Positions 49,073-60,727 of a DNA stretch of 64,000 bases are shown here, piece after piece; position 1 is the stretch's first letter; each line of letters begins with the position of its first letter. The position numbers were made by a program, and so were the translations under genes. Under the pieces are notes generated by a model, which was given only the letters and a program-made list of their open reading frames with translations, had not been told where the DNA came from and made no database searches. Source of the DNA: Cryptomeria japonica (taxonomy: Eukaryota; Streptophyta; Pinopsida; Cupressales; Cupressaceae); the NCBI RefSeq assembly GCF_030272615.1, contig NC_081409.1, forward strand, positions 528,794,291-528,858,290, read 5' to 3'.

Positions 49073-50124
49073 TGTAGGTCCCGGGGACAACTGAGAGGGG
49101 GGGGGTGAATCAATTTTCTAATAAATTCAAATCAAAATCTTAATAACCAACTTATTGCTTAATACCGGTAAGACAGTTAATTGTGCTGGTAAACAGTGTT
49201 AACAGGAAATGTTGTACCGGTAAGAATTAATGCATGAGACATAAGCACAAAGTCAACCACAACACATGACATGAATATTTGTACGTGGAAACCCTATAAG
49301 GGGAAAAACCATGGTGGGAAACCTTACCCACAATCATATGATACTACTGCAGATAGTAAGTGTACAAGAGGGGTTTGCACATGCAGAAAGGCCAATAGCC
49401 TAGAGCTCATCGCTCAAACATAAATGGGAGTCACACTAACTACAGATGGATGGTTAAATCCAATGAGAATGTACTGCACAAAATAGCATCTTCATATTCT
49501 GGATTCAGTACTGGTGTAATGCTGATATGCTTCTACAAAATCCTAGCTTCACCTTCAAATGATGTCTTCATGTATATCTCTACTTAATCTCACATATACC
49601 TTCTTATAATTCTTTTTCGCATTCCACACTTGATCTTACAAATAAGATCTTACATTTATACCATACCCTAAGACCAATTTTAGTAGGTCGGCTCTACAAG
49701 ATATTACAATAAAACATTTTACAAATAATACAATAACTGATGCAATAACCGATTGAGCATGTCGGCTTAATGCATTTACAACAATAATAAATCATCTCCA
49801 TAGCGTGCCATGCTGATCTAGAAAAGATAAATCTGCTGGTGTAACCCTAGATAACTTGGACCTATTTGTCGGTGAAAGCAAATATGCAAATAAGAATATA
49901 CCAATGATATTACTTCAAGGAAAAGTGTCCACGTGATGTCTTCGACATTACCAAGTGTCTTCCATGTCATTGCAGGTACCGGTGAACATTATATCCTGTC
50001 GGTTAACTATATACTAGTGTTTGTTGAATAGTTTACTGATTGCTAGTGAATGTTGTTGGATCTCCAAAGTAGGTGTGTTAGAAAGTGTTGACATCAATGA
50101 CAAAACCATACCAAAATACCAACA
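49073..50124 (-). repeat. 5' LTR of C1
   Basis: 1052 bp, same termini as 43441-44492. The terminal CA on the minus strand is followed by the primer site. Confidence 0.97.
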
Positions 50125-50545
50125 CTATACATATCAGCTACAGATACTTCACTGGTGGCACTTCTGGCACAACAGGATGACAATAAAAAGGAATGAGCTA
50201 TCTATTACATCAGCAGAACATTGGTGTCTTATGAAATGAACTACACTATAATAGAGAAAGCATTTTTGGCATTGGTCTTTACATCACAAAATTAAGACAC
50301 TATATGTTAGCACACTCTATTAAGCTGGTAGCCAAGATTGATCCACTCAAATGTCTTCTCATTAAAGCAACGCTTACAGGAAGACTGACCAAATGGGTCA
50401 TGGTTCTTATGGAATTTGATATTGAATATGTGGAATTCAAAGCCATCAAAGGAAAGGTTATTGTAGACCAACTTGTTGATGCTCCACTTGAAGACAGTCA
50501 ACCTCTGCGTATAGAATTCCCAGACGAATCAATCATGCACCTTAC
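50125..50545 (+). pseudogene. Tether RNase H of T1 (3' part)
   Basis: Continuation of the T1 pol after C1. Read across the junction, the RNase H has SATDTSLVALLAQ where the usual catalytic Asp of gypsy RNase H would sit near the start, again a degenerate tether. It is followed by LRHYMLAHSIKLVAKIDPLK and GRLTKWVMVLMEFDIEYV. A TGA (about 50195) and a frame break near 50215-50300 are present. Confidence 0.82.
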
Positions 50546-50940
50546 TCAACAATCATGGAAGATGTTCTTTGATGGGTCTTTTACTCAACATGGTTCTGGT
50601 GCCGAAATACTTTTTATTACTCCCCAAAAATATTCAATCCTAAAAGCTTACAAAATTCTCTTCCCTTGCACAAACAACATTGCAGAATATGAAGCTTTGG
50701 TAAACGAGATCAAGCTGGCCATCGAGTGGAAGATTGTTGAATTACACATCTGTGGAGATTCTCAACTCATTATCAACCAAATCAATTATCTATATCAGAC
50801 AAGAGATGAGAAACTAATGCCTTATAAGAGAATGGTGGATGATCTCAAGAAATAATTTACCTTCATATCATTTCAACAGATCCCCAAAATAGCAAATAGA
50901 GCAGCGGATGCAATGGCCACTTTGGCATCTATACCATAGC
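50546..50940 (+). pseudogene. Archaeal-type RNase H (aRNH) of T1, between RNase H and integrase
   Basis: WKMFFDGSFTQHGSGAEI, CTNNIAEYEALVNEI, LHICGDSQLIINQI and, after a TAA at 50853, ANRAADAMATLAS. All four acidic positions are retained. This supplies the RNase H activity that the upstream gypsy domain has probably lost, as proposed for Tat elements generally. Confidence 0.88.
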
Positions 50941-52307
50941 TACAAGAATCTAATTTTTGCTTTGAATTCCTGGTGGAAGAGTTACATTATCCTGTCGATG
51001 ATTCTCTCAAGTCCCAGATGGTCTGTTCTATTATTGGACATGACTCATCTCATTATAGCCACATTTACTCTTACCTGCGTGACCAAGTTGTCTCTGCTAA
51101 TCTTTCCTGAAATGAAAAAAGGAACCTAATCTGAAATGCGTCACGGTATGTCATCATTGCTAATGACCTATTGAGGTGAGGTTTAGATAATACTTTTCTT
51201 AGATGTCTAGAAACCAAGGAATCCCAGCGCACATTATCCAAGGTTCATGAAGGTGTTTGTGGATCCCATTCGAACGGTCTAACTTTAGCACGAAAACTAC
51301 CAAGGGCTGGATACTACTGGCCAGACATGGAGAAAGAAGCTATAAAATTTGCTAAAACCTGTAAAATGTGCCAACTGCATGGGCATCTTATCCATGCTCC
51401 AACAAGAGATCTCATACCCTTTGTGACACACTGGCCCTTTCAACAATGGGTGTTTCATCTAATTGGCCAAATATATCCTGCATCATCCAACAAACACAAA
51501 TTTATTATCATTGCCACTGAGTACTTCACTAAGTGGGTAGAAGTGATTTCCCTCATCAAAGCAACCGACAAACAAGTAGCTCTATTTATTCTTAATTATA
51601 TCATCTGCATGTATGGTATACCTTCATCCATTATAACTAACAATGGAGGACAGTTCAAGAACAAAGATCTAAATGAACTCTGTGAAAAATTCAAAATAAA
51701 ACAACACTGGTCATCTATGTACTACCCTCAAGGTAATGGACAAGCCGAAGCATCTAACAAGAATCTATTGACTATCTTACATAGGACAGTCAATAAATCT
51801 AGAAAGCACTGGCATCTGCAGCTCAATCCTGCCCTATGGGCTTATAGAACAAGTATCAGAACACCTACTGGGGATACACCTTTTTCTTTGGTATATGGGT
51901 CCGAAGCAGTATTACCTATTGAGGTGGAAATACCATCTCTAAGAGTTTCTTTGCAAGGTCTTGTTACTGATGAAGACTATAGAATATCTAGATTATGAGA
52001 GCTCGAATTGTTGGATGAGCATCAGCAAGTGGTGTTTGATCATCTTAGAGTGTATCAAAAGAGAATGTCCAGAGGATATAACAAGAAGGTTCGACAAAGA
52101 GAATTTCAGGTTGGTGACCTAGTTCTAAGAGAAAATCCTAAAAATCAACAGTTTCGAGACAACAAAAGGAAGTTTGAACCCAACTAGTTGGGTCCCTATA
52201 TCATTACTACAACTTTTGGCTCTAGTGCCTATCAACTCTCAACATCAGAAGGAGAATAACTCTGTGAACCGATCAACACCATCCATCTAAAGAAATTCTT
52301 CACCTAA
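50941..52307 (+). pseudogene. Integrase of T1
   Basis: A linker, then a zinc-binding region (VHEGVCGSH, CKMCQLHG), core, and C-terminal part ending at a TAA (52305-52307). Two of the three catalytic residues are changed: VFHLIG has His for the first Asp (about 51447), and ITNNGG has Asn for the second (about 51640). The Glu in YYPQGNGQAEASNKN remains. P1 keeps both Asp residues, so these are later losses in T1. The open stretch 51327-51998 is otherwise uninterrupted. No chromodomain. Confidence 0.92.
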
Positions 52308-53969
52308 ATATTCTCTACTCCAGCGGCCTATACAGGTGACAATGTCCTGAACAAAATCCTAAAAATCAGACAATGTTTTGAAGAAATCCTAAAAATCAGA
52401 AAATGTCTTGAAGAAATCCTAAAAATCAGAAAAATTCCTTAAGAAATCCAATTAAAAAAAAGAAAATAAAAAAAGAAAATAAATGGAAAAAGAGAGAAAA
52501 TGCCTTGGTGAAAACCTAGTAAACAGGCACCTTGGTAAAAAACAAAATGAATCTCTACCAAGCAGGTGAAAACTTGGCAAACAGGTGCCTCTTGTACTCA
52601 AGCGATCCATCTATCAACGCAATGTTGGCATTCCCGCTTTCATACATCTTTTCTTTCGCCTGTACATATTTTAGTCACTTTTGTGATGTCCTGGTTCATT
52701 GGAACCATCATGGCTTGAAACCAATCATTGTCCTAGTCTTAGGTTAATTGCTACAGCACTTTACATTTGCTAAGAAGTATCAATCAAGTCATCTTTATGT
52801 CAGTGATACCCGATCATCCACTCTGAGTCAATCACCTGTCTCCCAACTACTGAAGAGTTTTATCACTGAGTAAACAAGCAAAACAACATAATTGAAAACA
52901 ATCACTGAACAGTTTGAGCTATGCATGAAAATTTTCTTTGTGTGTTGTCTTTTATTGAATTTTGATTATTATCCCTCTGAGTAACTCGAGGAATTCTATC
53001 TTGACTAAGAGGAGCAAGGTTTGGGGGCATAATATTTTCTTTGTTTTCTTCTTGTAGGAATGATTCTGATGATTTGAAAACATCTAATCAGCTGGGTGTC
53101 TGTGATAAGTGCCTTCAAATTAAGGTGAAATCGCCACACATACCTTAACTCCGCTTATTTGAATGGTACAGGGAGGCTCCCATCATTTCTTTGTCTATTT
53201 TGAGGGAATTTATTTATTGTGCAATCCGGGTCCATGCATAATCTATCCAAGGATATGAACGAAAAAAGGGTCATTGCGGACAAGATAATTAATATTGCAC
53301 ATGAAAAGCAAGGAACTCTAATCTGCCTGTTGTGGTTGTAAAATGGTCAATGATGAAAATTAAGCTTTCCAAATCCAGTGACTAGGTTTAGGTTGCATTC
53401 ATTCTAAATTTTATGCATTTCGAGTGATTTCGGCATGATAACAATGATCTCTTTATCTTTTGAATGGGGGTTTGAAGTATCATCATTTCTAAGCTAAGTG
53501 GTCTTTTCTTCATCATTTCTCCGATCGAGTACTTGTGTATTGAGATGTTAGCTGCATACATAAGCATTTTATATAGATTCATACATTTCATTATTACTCA
53601 TTTTCATTCATCTTATTGCAGAGTAAAATGAAAAAATTACATTACTCATTACTCATTCACATTCATTTATTTGCATATGAAAAGAAAGAAAAATAGACAT
53701 CCATAATCATTTGCATTACATACATCTATACTAAAAAGATATGCATACATATGGAATAAAGCATATAGAACAACATCTCGTAATCAATCAACACAAGTAC
53801 AATGAAGTCAAATCGATCTCGTATATATATATATATATATATTGTATAAAGTCTCAAAGTACAAAGTGATGTCAAATGACATATACAAAATCCCATCGGA
53901 GCAAGAATCGTATGGCTACAAAAAAATGGGTGTGTCTACAAAAAAATATTAGAGCTACAAAAAGAATAT
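52308..53969 (+). other. T1 spacer between integrase and the PMD gene, non-coding
   Basis: Matches P1 5049-6658. It contains a triplicated gaaatcctaaaaatcag unit (about 52348-52430), two ggtgaaaacct motifs (about 52507 and 52564), and a (TA)n run at 53822-53842. No coding evidence is seen. Confidence 0.6.
53822..53842. repeat. (TA)n microsatellite
   Basis: Counterpart of the run at 6510-6528 in P1. Confidence 0.9.
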
Positions 53970-55786
53970 CTAGCTCTTTCCCTCTCCCTCATCGCCAGGT
54001 GGAGGAAGAGGAGTAGGCTGACCAGGATCCTGACGAGGTGCCCAAGCTCCCTCTGACCATGCCATGTACTACGAGTAGGGGACAACCTGCTACGCTAATG
54101 GAACTGCTACACTGTAAGCCGCAACATAGTAAGCTGCCCGACTGGTCTGGTGCAAAACCTCTTGTCGCAAAGTGTCAGTCTCTACCCTCCTCTCTATGAC
54201 CTGACAATCACGCTCAGCCCTAAGCTCTTCTAGCTGTCGGTCTCTCTCCACCAGCTGAGTCTGAGCCACTATCAACTATGACTACAGCTTCACTAGACGT
54301 TCTCTCATCGATCATCCTACGTCAGTCCCCTACTCTGTCGCAAGCTCTCCACCCACATCTCCGCCTCCAGCTCCACCCTACTCCTCTCATCGTTGTCAGA
54401 CCTATCTTGACACTACTTGCTCTTCCTTGGCTCTGCCCAATCTCACGCCTATACTCCCTTGGGATCCGCCCTCACCCCTCTGTTGTCCAACCCCAGCTGG
54501 AACCCTGTTGCTACTAGCACCAAGATTGCCACCTGTTTGCCTTGGAGCCTCGGCTCTCTGTCCCTATCCCTATCCCTATCCTTGTCCCTATCTCTATCCC
54601 TATCCCTATGTGAGGGCATCATCCTCAATCTCCTCAATACGAGGATCCTTCTCAGCTGGATCTGTGAATCTAGGGAATGGATGTTGTTGGAACCAATCCC
54701 TGTACTGGGGCAATACCCCCGCATCCGCAACATCATCCATATAATCCCATCTAAGACATTGTAAACTAGTTAGCTCCTGCATACTCAAGGCATAGGATAA
54801 CCTCGATGACCATCCCTGCCTCTCCTCATTAGCATATCTCATGTATGTTGTGTACTCCTACAAGATCCCCTAAGGCCTACCATACTGCCTCATCACTCGA
54901 GATACTACAAATCACTCCACCATAGTCTGCGATCTGCCAATGAGTGGGCGTGTAACAAAAATATCCCTGCATATGATCCTCCAGTCATCTCATGGATCTA
55001 AGCCCTTGTAAGGTCTCCATACAACAGCTATCAAGTCATCTAGTTGTCATCTCCAAAAATCGGTCTTGCCTAGATGGGGCTGCATAACATAACCTGCATA
55101 CCTATATACAATCGGCTACCCAGGCTCTCTGCTATCATCTACAATCAGCAAACAAACTGGGAGGTGCTCCCAAGCCCAAACTTGTAAAATCAAAACACCT
55201 GTAGCTATGCTCTTGCCCTCCCTATACACAATCTCATGCATCTCATGATTCATGTGGGCTAATATGCAAAAACCCCAGCCAAGCCTCTGAGGGGTCTCCA
55301 TCAATCTCTCTAGAATCCTGCCCCATCCACACTAGAATCCCTGTTGTCCCCTATCTGGCATCAGAAAATAGCCGATAAACCCTACTAGAACACAAGCCAG
55401 AGGAAACTCCTCATTGTACCTGCTCATCATGATGTCCCAACTGATGGAATGTGTCAATATATAAGGATCTCAGAAGACATGCCTGACCGCCTGTAATCCA
55501 GGTAGCAGCGCTGCATCGTAATCTACCTTATCCCTAGCAAAAGGGATATGGAGGTTCCTATATATGTCCTTGGGAGTGATAGTCATCTCCCCAACTAGAA
55601 AATGGAAGGTATTATGATCTGAATGAAATCGCTCAACCAATGATGTGAGCATACCATGATTCACACAAATATCTGGTAAACCAAGAAGGTGGGTCAAACC
55701 ACACAAATCAATATCAGCCTACTCAACCTCGGATAACTATCAAACTAATGTCATGGTGGGTGGATAGATGCATCTGAAGAGAACAT
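53970..55786 (-). pseudogene. Plant mobile domain (PMD) gene in antisense, T1 copy
   Basis: About 605 codons, from an ATG at 55786 to a TAG at 53970-53972, opposite to the T1 genes. PMD blocks: CGLTHLLGLPDICVNHGML, LVERFHSDHNTFHFLVGEMT (about 55620), EEFPLACVLVGFIG, LQVWAWEHLPVC (about 55170), VWRPYKGLDP, VMRQYG (about 54880), LQCLRWDYMDD, then a charged tail with RQLEELRAERD, probably coiled coil. Several stops are present. One, after a GF before CGWG, is a TAG in both T1 and P1; another is TGA here and TAG in P1, suggesting an original TGG. A hexanucleotide expansion (54561-54610) enlarges the tail. The start is tentative; a short 5' exon is possible. Confidence 0.85.
54561..54610. repeat. 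(CCCTAT)n expansion in the PMD tail
   Basis: About eight imperfect CCCTAT units. P1 has only ctgtccctgtccttg at the same place (about 7281), so the expansion is specific to T1. It is not the plant telomere unit (CCCTAAA). Confidence 0.85.
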
Positions 55787-57416
55787 GAGATAATCAAACC
55801 TACAAAAATCAACCAACGAAGCATCAGAAAACATTCCACATAAGCCTACAAGAAAAGTAAAACATCACGCAAATCCAACTACATCAATTGCAAAATCAAA
55901 ATTTCAAGTTTCAACCTTCAAAAATGCTCACTATTTCCCAAATGACAAAACACAGAAGGGCAGAAACTCGTACGAGTCAGGATTGGGCATAATATGACAA
56001 AAGATCCCCATATGACAAATTATTAGACTCCGGATGACAAAATGGTCTTTTATGAATATTGTCGTACGATAGAAGGATGGGGTTAGAACGACAAAACTAA
56101 TGGCCTCAAATGACAAAACAAACTTCCACAATTTGTCATATGAGACAGGATCCTATCTCGCATGACAAAATGAGAAAGCCGACTTCCAATGTGCCAAAAA
56201 ATTGAAAAGTCAACAAAAAAATTCAAAATTAAGAACATAAAGAGGCTTAAGATTGATCACTTATTGTTGGCTCATAGTGTCGAGGTCAATTATGTCATCT
56301 CTAGCTCTCGAATCGATGCTCATGAGTAGGGACCACCATTTTCTTCACAGAATACTTTTTGAATTTTCAAACTTGGAGGGTTAAAATGAATTGAAAATGA
56401 CACTTTTTACCCATATATAGCCAAAACCCTAATTTTTCAACTTGCTCCAATGGACATGAAAATTGTACCCTTAGCTAATTTGCCTGTCCTGATTCCATTT
56501 TCAGGATCGAAATCAAAATTTGAGATCATTCTTCTAGTCAATTTCATCAAATTTAGACCACTTAGCGCTTTTCATTAAAAAATCACTCTTTCTCTAATTT
56601 GCGCTCAATCTCTCGTAAATCAACGTTGAATCTCAATTTATTCTCCAAATCAACTTTGCGCTCACTTTTCTCATCACGCTTAAATTCCTCTGAATCATTT
56701 GTGCTCAATTCATTATCATCGCTCAAAATTGCCTATCATCATGTACCCTCGCTATCTTTTGATTTCGCTCCAGAGGGGGCATACTCGTGACCTTATGACC
56801 TCACATCTTCAATGTCAAGAAAATTTTCAAATCTTCATCAAAAGTTGAGCAAAAATCCTTTTCAACTAAAGACAATCAAATAAGACCTCATCGCTAGGGG
56901 CATATCAGTTTTATCGCTTCAAATCAAGCTGATATTATCTTCATTTGAATCAATCTCTTCACGTTAAACAGTTTCATCGCTTTTCATCAAGTTGATTATT
57001 TGTTTAAACTCAATCAAGGGTTTAAAGAGTATCTTTGATCACACTCGGTCTAAGCAGGTGTTTAGCTTCATCACATTGAATCAAGCTAGACAGTTTATCT
57101 TCGCTCATCATGTCTTGATCAATCAAGTTCAAGATCGATTTTATCTTCGCTCACTGTGTCTAGATCAATCAAGTTCTAGATCAGTAAGATCTGCTTCTTG
57201 ATCAATCAAGTTCAAGTTCAGTATCTTTGCTCTCTATCTTTCCTAGTTCAATCAAGTTCAGGATCAGTATCACTTTAATCAACTCTGTTCAACTTCATCA
57301 CTTCAAATAAAGCTAAACACCTCGCTCTTCATCTAGTTCGTGATCAATCAAGTTCAAAACTGGTATCTCCTAGACATCAAATTTTCTTTGAACCAACGTG
57401 TTGCTCGCACATTAAT
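55787..57416 (-). other. Upstream region of the T1 PMD gene and subterminal repeats
   Basis: Matches P1 8506-10230. It has GTACGA-type palindromes at about 55966-56150, the conserved TATA-like box at 56411, and from about 56880 degenerate direct repeats based on cttgatcaatcaagttcaagatcgatttta. No conserved plus-strand ORF is seen. Confidence 0.6.
56411..56420 (-). promoter_or_regulatory. Candidate TATA box for the antisense PMD gene (T1)
   Basis: CTATATATGG on the minus strand, about 630 bp before the PMD ATG, conserved with P1 (9133-9142). The donor-like site seen in P1 is mutated here (AATAAGT). Confidence 0.3.
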
Positions 57417-57431
57417 TCAAAGAGGGACAAA
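57417..57431 (+). other. Polypurine tract of T1
   Basis: AAAGAGGGACAAA-type purine run directly before the 3' LTR. Confidence 0.75.
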
Positions 57432-58468
57432 TGTAATACCCTAAAAATGGTCATCTAAACCATGAGCCCCTAATCTTGACAACCTCACCAAGGTCCTAAC
57501 CAAAGGTAATTAAATAAATCTTGAGCACACAATTAATTCTTTAATCATCAAATGTTACATGGAAAATTAACCAACCAATTTTAATTAAATATTTATTTAA
57601 TTAATTGATCATTCCAAGTAAATCATTTTAAACAATTATCTTATTTATTTTATTGAATATCCTAGCATATTTAATGAAATAAATCAAGTTTCCATCAAAT
57701 CTTCAAAAAAGGAAATAAATCAAAAAATGAATTAATTGACCAAGAAAGAATTAAAAATTGAGAAAAGAAATCAATTGGAGATAATCTTGAAAAACAAATT
57801 AAAAATTGGTAAAAAAAATCTCAAAGAAAGCAATTAAAATATTTAAATATTAAAATTGAATGAAATAGAGAATAAATCAGTTTTTTCTGATTTTATCTTA
57901 ATTTTAGTTCAATTTCCTTTAAAACTGATAAAAGCATCCAATCACATCATTTCACCTAGATTGTGCTTCCTCTTGGAAAATCTTGACCACTCATCATCAT
58001 TTGATCTCATCCTTTGGTTTCTTTCTGAATTTTCTATAAATTCAGGCTCTCATCTCTCATTAAAAAATCCTGGAGAATATATTGTTATTATGTTGTTTTT
58101 GCTCTAGGTTCATTGAGAATTTGCATTGAGATATTGCATATTAGTTATTTCATATTTCTTAAATCATTTAGCTTAATATTGATTAAATCATGTTAGATTA
58201 ATCTTGCATATCTAGCTTAAATCTTGCATCCATTTAGCTCATATTCATGCTCATATAGATTTAAAAATCCTTCATTTAGGTGTTGTCTAGTCATTGGATA
58301 GCTTAGAAATCTGAGAGCCATCTAAACTCGCATCTACTAGAAGGAAATGGGTCGCTTTGTAATGGTTTATCATTCATTGATTATTGATTTACTAACCATG
58401 CATCTAATGACTTAATTGAAGTGTTGTGTATTCCAGATATAGATACAGATCCACTTTTCACACACACA
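57432..58468 (+). repeat. 3' LTR of T1
   Basis: 1037 bp, TGTAATACCC...CACACACA, followed by the gttta target duplication (58469-58473). TATA-like CTATAAATTC at 58034. Confidence 0.96.
58034..58043 (+). promoter_or_regulatory. Candidate TATA box of the T1 3' LTR
   Basis: CTATAAATTC, same place as in the other three LTRs of the family. Confidence 0.45.
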
Positions 58469-60727
58469 GTTTATCCTTCTCATATTTGCAGGTCCTGGTT
58501 ATAATTTTCTTTGTTGAAGCTTCAAGATGAAGCACATCTGTAGCTCGAGAGGCAGTTCCAATTTTAATCCATTCAACAGCAAAGTCCTGAGTTGTAGGGC
58601 TCTCTGTCTTCTCATCTGTTAATGGACGCGCTATCTCTACAATCTAGTTCCCACTATCTGCATCAAAATCAATATTTGACATGGTTTTTGACTTCTTTCC
58701 CTTAGGAGTTTTTCCCAGGCACTTACTCACCATATCTTCAACTAGAATCGAGGCTAAAACAATATTTCTCTTCTTGTTTCTTAACATGTTTTCTAACCAT
58801 ACTGGTCCTAAAGAAACTTGAGACCTATCAGGGTTAGTTCCAGTTTCTTTTCCATCCCTAACTACCATAATAGTAACTTCATTTGGGGCTTCTTGTTCCT
58901 GCTGATTATTACCCTCATCCACTAGAGCTTGTCACTCTTTGATTAGATCAATTGAAGTAGCATCCATCTCAAGGTCAACTACTACAGTATCAATAGGTAA
59001 GGAATGTCTTTCGCCTCTTGTTCTTGACTAGGTGACTCTAATAGAAGTTGTCTCCTCTTTGGTTTGCACTATCTTTGCTCTCTATCCTCCTTTTCCCTGT
59101 TTTTGCGAACCTGCAACATAAGATGGGAAAAGAGAATTAGATACCAAGACCTCGATGGGTGAGGTTGAATCTTTCCTTGAGCTTCTACTTGGTCTTCGCT
59201 TTTTAAGCCACTTCTCTGTTCTTCGAATGACCAATATTGTCCTAGTTTGAATCTGTTCTTCCTCATCCTTTGTCCATTCAATCTCTGGTATTACCCCTGG
59301 CTGCCTATCATCAACAAATTTGGAATCATGCAAATCATTTTCACCATCCACAATATTTGTAGTGTTTATCTTTAGACCATAATCCTGAATTTTCTTCACT
59401 GTGAGTCTCAGGTGAGCTCTTTTTCGGACTTCATAGTCATCCACACAATCCACCCAAAAGTCTTATAAATCAGGTACATGTCGAAGATTCTCCCTGAATG
59501 TAAATTGTGTCATTACAAATCTATTAGTATCAAATTCAGTACGGGGAAAATACAACTGAAAATTGAACCTTTTGAACTCTAATTCCGAATTCAAAGCATC
59601 TGAGACGCTGCTACAAGTGTAGTGTGTGAGCTCAATGGGAAAGGAAACCCCTGTTTGGTGTTCTTCTCCATATTTTTTTATCTATATGAGCCAATTTCTT
59701 GCAAACTTCAACTAATACTTGTCTGTCAAAGGCATACCTTGGCAATTTGTAGGGTTCTCCTTCAAAGCCACCAACCCTCAAATAAGTGAACCTGGAGAAC
59801 TGAATATAGAATTTGCCATATATATTTATAAACTGCATAGCTTCCTCAATCAATCTCTTATGAACATCTCCTTTCAATTCAAATAATAACTTGCCCTGGA
59901 AAATGTTGTCAACCTTATAATAATTTTCAGTAACCCTATGTTGTTGCAAATGTGGGTGATATTCATATATCCTCATATCATTCTGCCAAGTTTCATGATA
60001 CAGACCTACCCATTGACGAGTACAAGATAAATAGTATATGGGGTAGGATGACATATAGAAGTTTTTGTTCCCAAAACAACTTAAAGCCTCATGCATTCTT
60101 TCTGCAATTAACTCTACCCAATCTATGTATCTCTTGTCACCAAAAATGACCTGAATAAAGAAATACATCCAATCCTCCCAATAAAAGGCTATCTAATTTC
60201 CCTTCATTCTATGCAATAAAATGACTATGTCCCTTACTTCCTGAATCAGATGCTCTCGAGTTAATTGGCTTGGCAGTCTTGAACCCCCCCTTTTCAAATT
60301 TTAATAACCAATTTCTTGCAATGACACTCCTATAACATGACTTCTTCTCGGAGAAAATCCCTTGTGACTTGCATATCGTCCAGTCCTCATATTGCTCTCT
60401 CTCTGGTATTTTCATTACGATGGAAACAACCTCCTGATTAATTGTAAGCAAAACCTTACCCTCTACATCTCTTACACACCTCTCTACAGGATCATATCTG
60501 CTCATACATTCCAAAACTACTTCTGGACATGACACAGTGGGAGGAAATGCAGTAGCTTGTATCAACCCACTACCTGAAATTTTCTGCATCAAAGGGCAGC
60601 TAGCAGAATTTCGCACTCTTTCATGGAACTCATTTAAATCTACTGACAGCAAAAAATTATCTCCTATGTTAGGCAGGGAACTAACTAGCCAAGACTTCTG
60701 GTCTACTTGAGGTAGTTTTGGTCTCAT
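58469..60727 (-). pseudogene. LTR reading frame of M2, N-terminal and middle part
   Basis: Starts at ATG 60727 (MRPKLPQVDQKSW), the same start as the 3' LTR copy. It runs through KIPEREQYEDW (about 60390), then, after a frame break near 60200, MYFFIQVIFGDKRYIDW, FELKGDVHKRLIEEAMQFI, YLRVGGFEGEPYKLPRYAFD (about 59740), and a basic linker (59453-59082), to the T1 insertion point at 58473. It is open over longer stretches than the 3' LTR copy. It lies in the sense direction of M2 within the 5' LTR, so it would form part of an LTR-initiated transcript. Function unknown; no signal peptide or membrane segment is evident. Confidence 0.6.

Larger units (their letters stand above)
43441..50124 (-). 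mobile_element. C1: nearly intact Ty1/copia element
   Basis: 6684 bp, two LTRs of 1052 bp, TG...CA ends, CTATA duplication, initiator-Met primer site, polypurine tract, and one gag-pol frame with only two stops. Domain order gag, PR, IN, RT, RNH defines Ty1/copia. Counting by eye, the LTRs differ at about 45 positions (about 4.3%), mostly transitions, with no indels. It is the youngest insertion recognised in the window. Confidence 0.97.
34851..58468 (+). mobile_element. T1: complete Tat-type gypsy element, host of C1
   Basis: 23,618 bp with C1, about 16.9 kb without it. Order: 5' LTR, primer site, 1.9-kb leader, gag, protease, G-patch, RT, tether RNase H, aRNH, integrase, spacer, antisense PMD gene, subterminal repeats, polypurine tract, 3' LTR. 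The dual RNase H, the DGG protease motif and the size place it with Tat/Ogre-type elements. Both LTR ends and the GTTTA duplication are present. The LTRs differ by about 5% over the first 390 bp, plus a 17-bp indel. Confidence 0.95.

Noticed and set aside
54561-54610. Telomere-like CCCTAT repeat
   Set aside because: The plant unit is CCCTAAA; P1 shows that the tract is a local expansion.
54449-54736. Minus-strand ORF with Arg-Asp repeats, resembling an SR/RD-type protein
   Set aside because: It arises from the (CCCTAT)n microsatellite in a frame other than that of the PMD protein, and is absent from P1.
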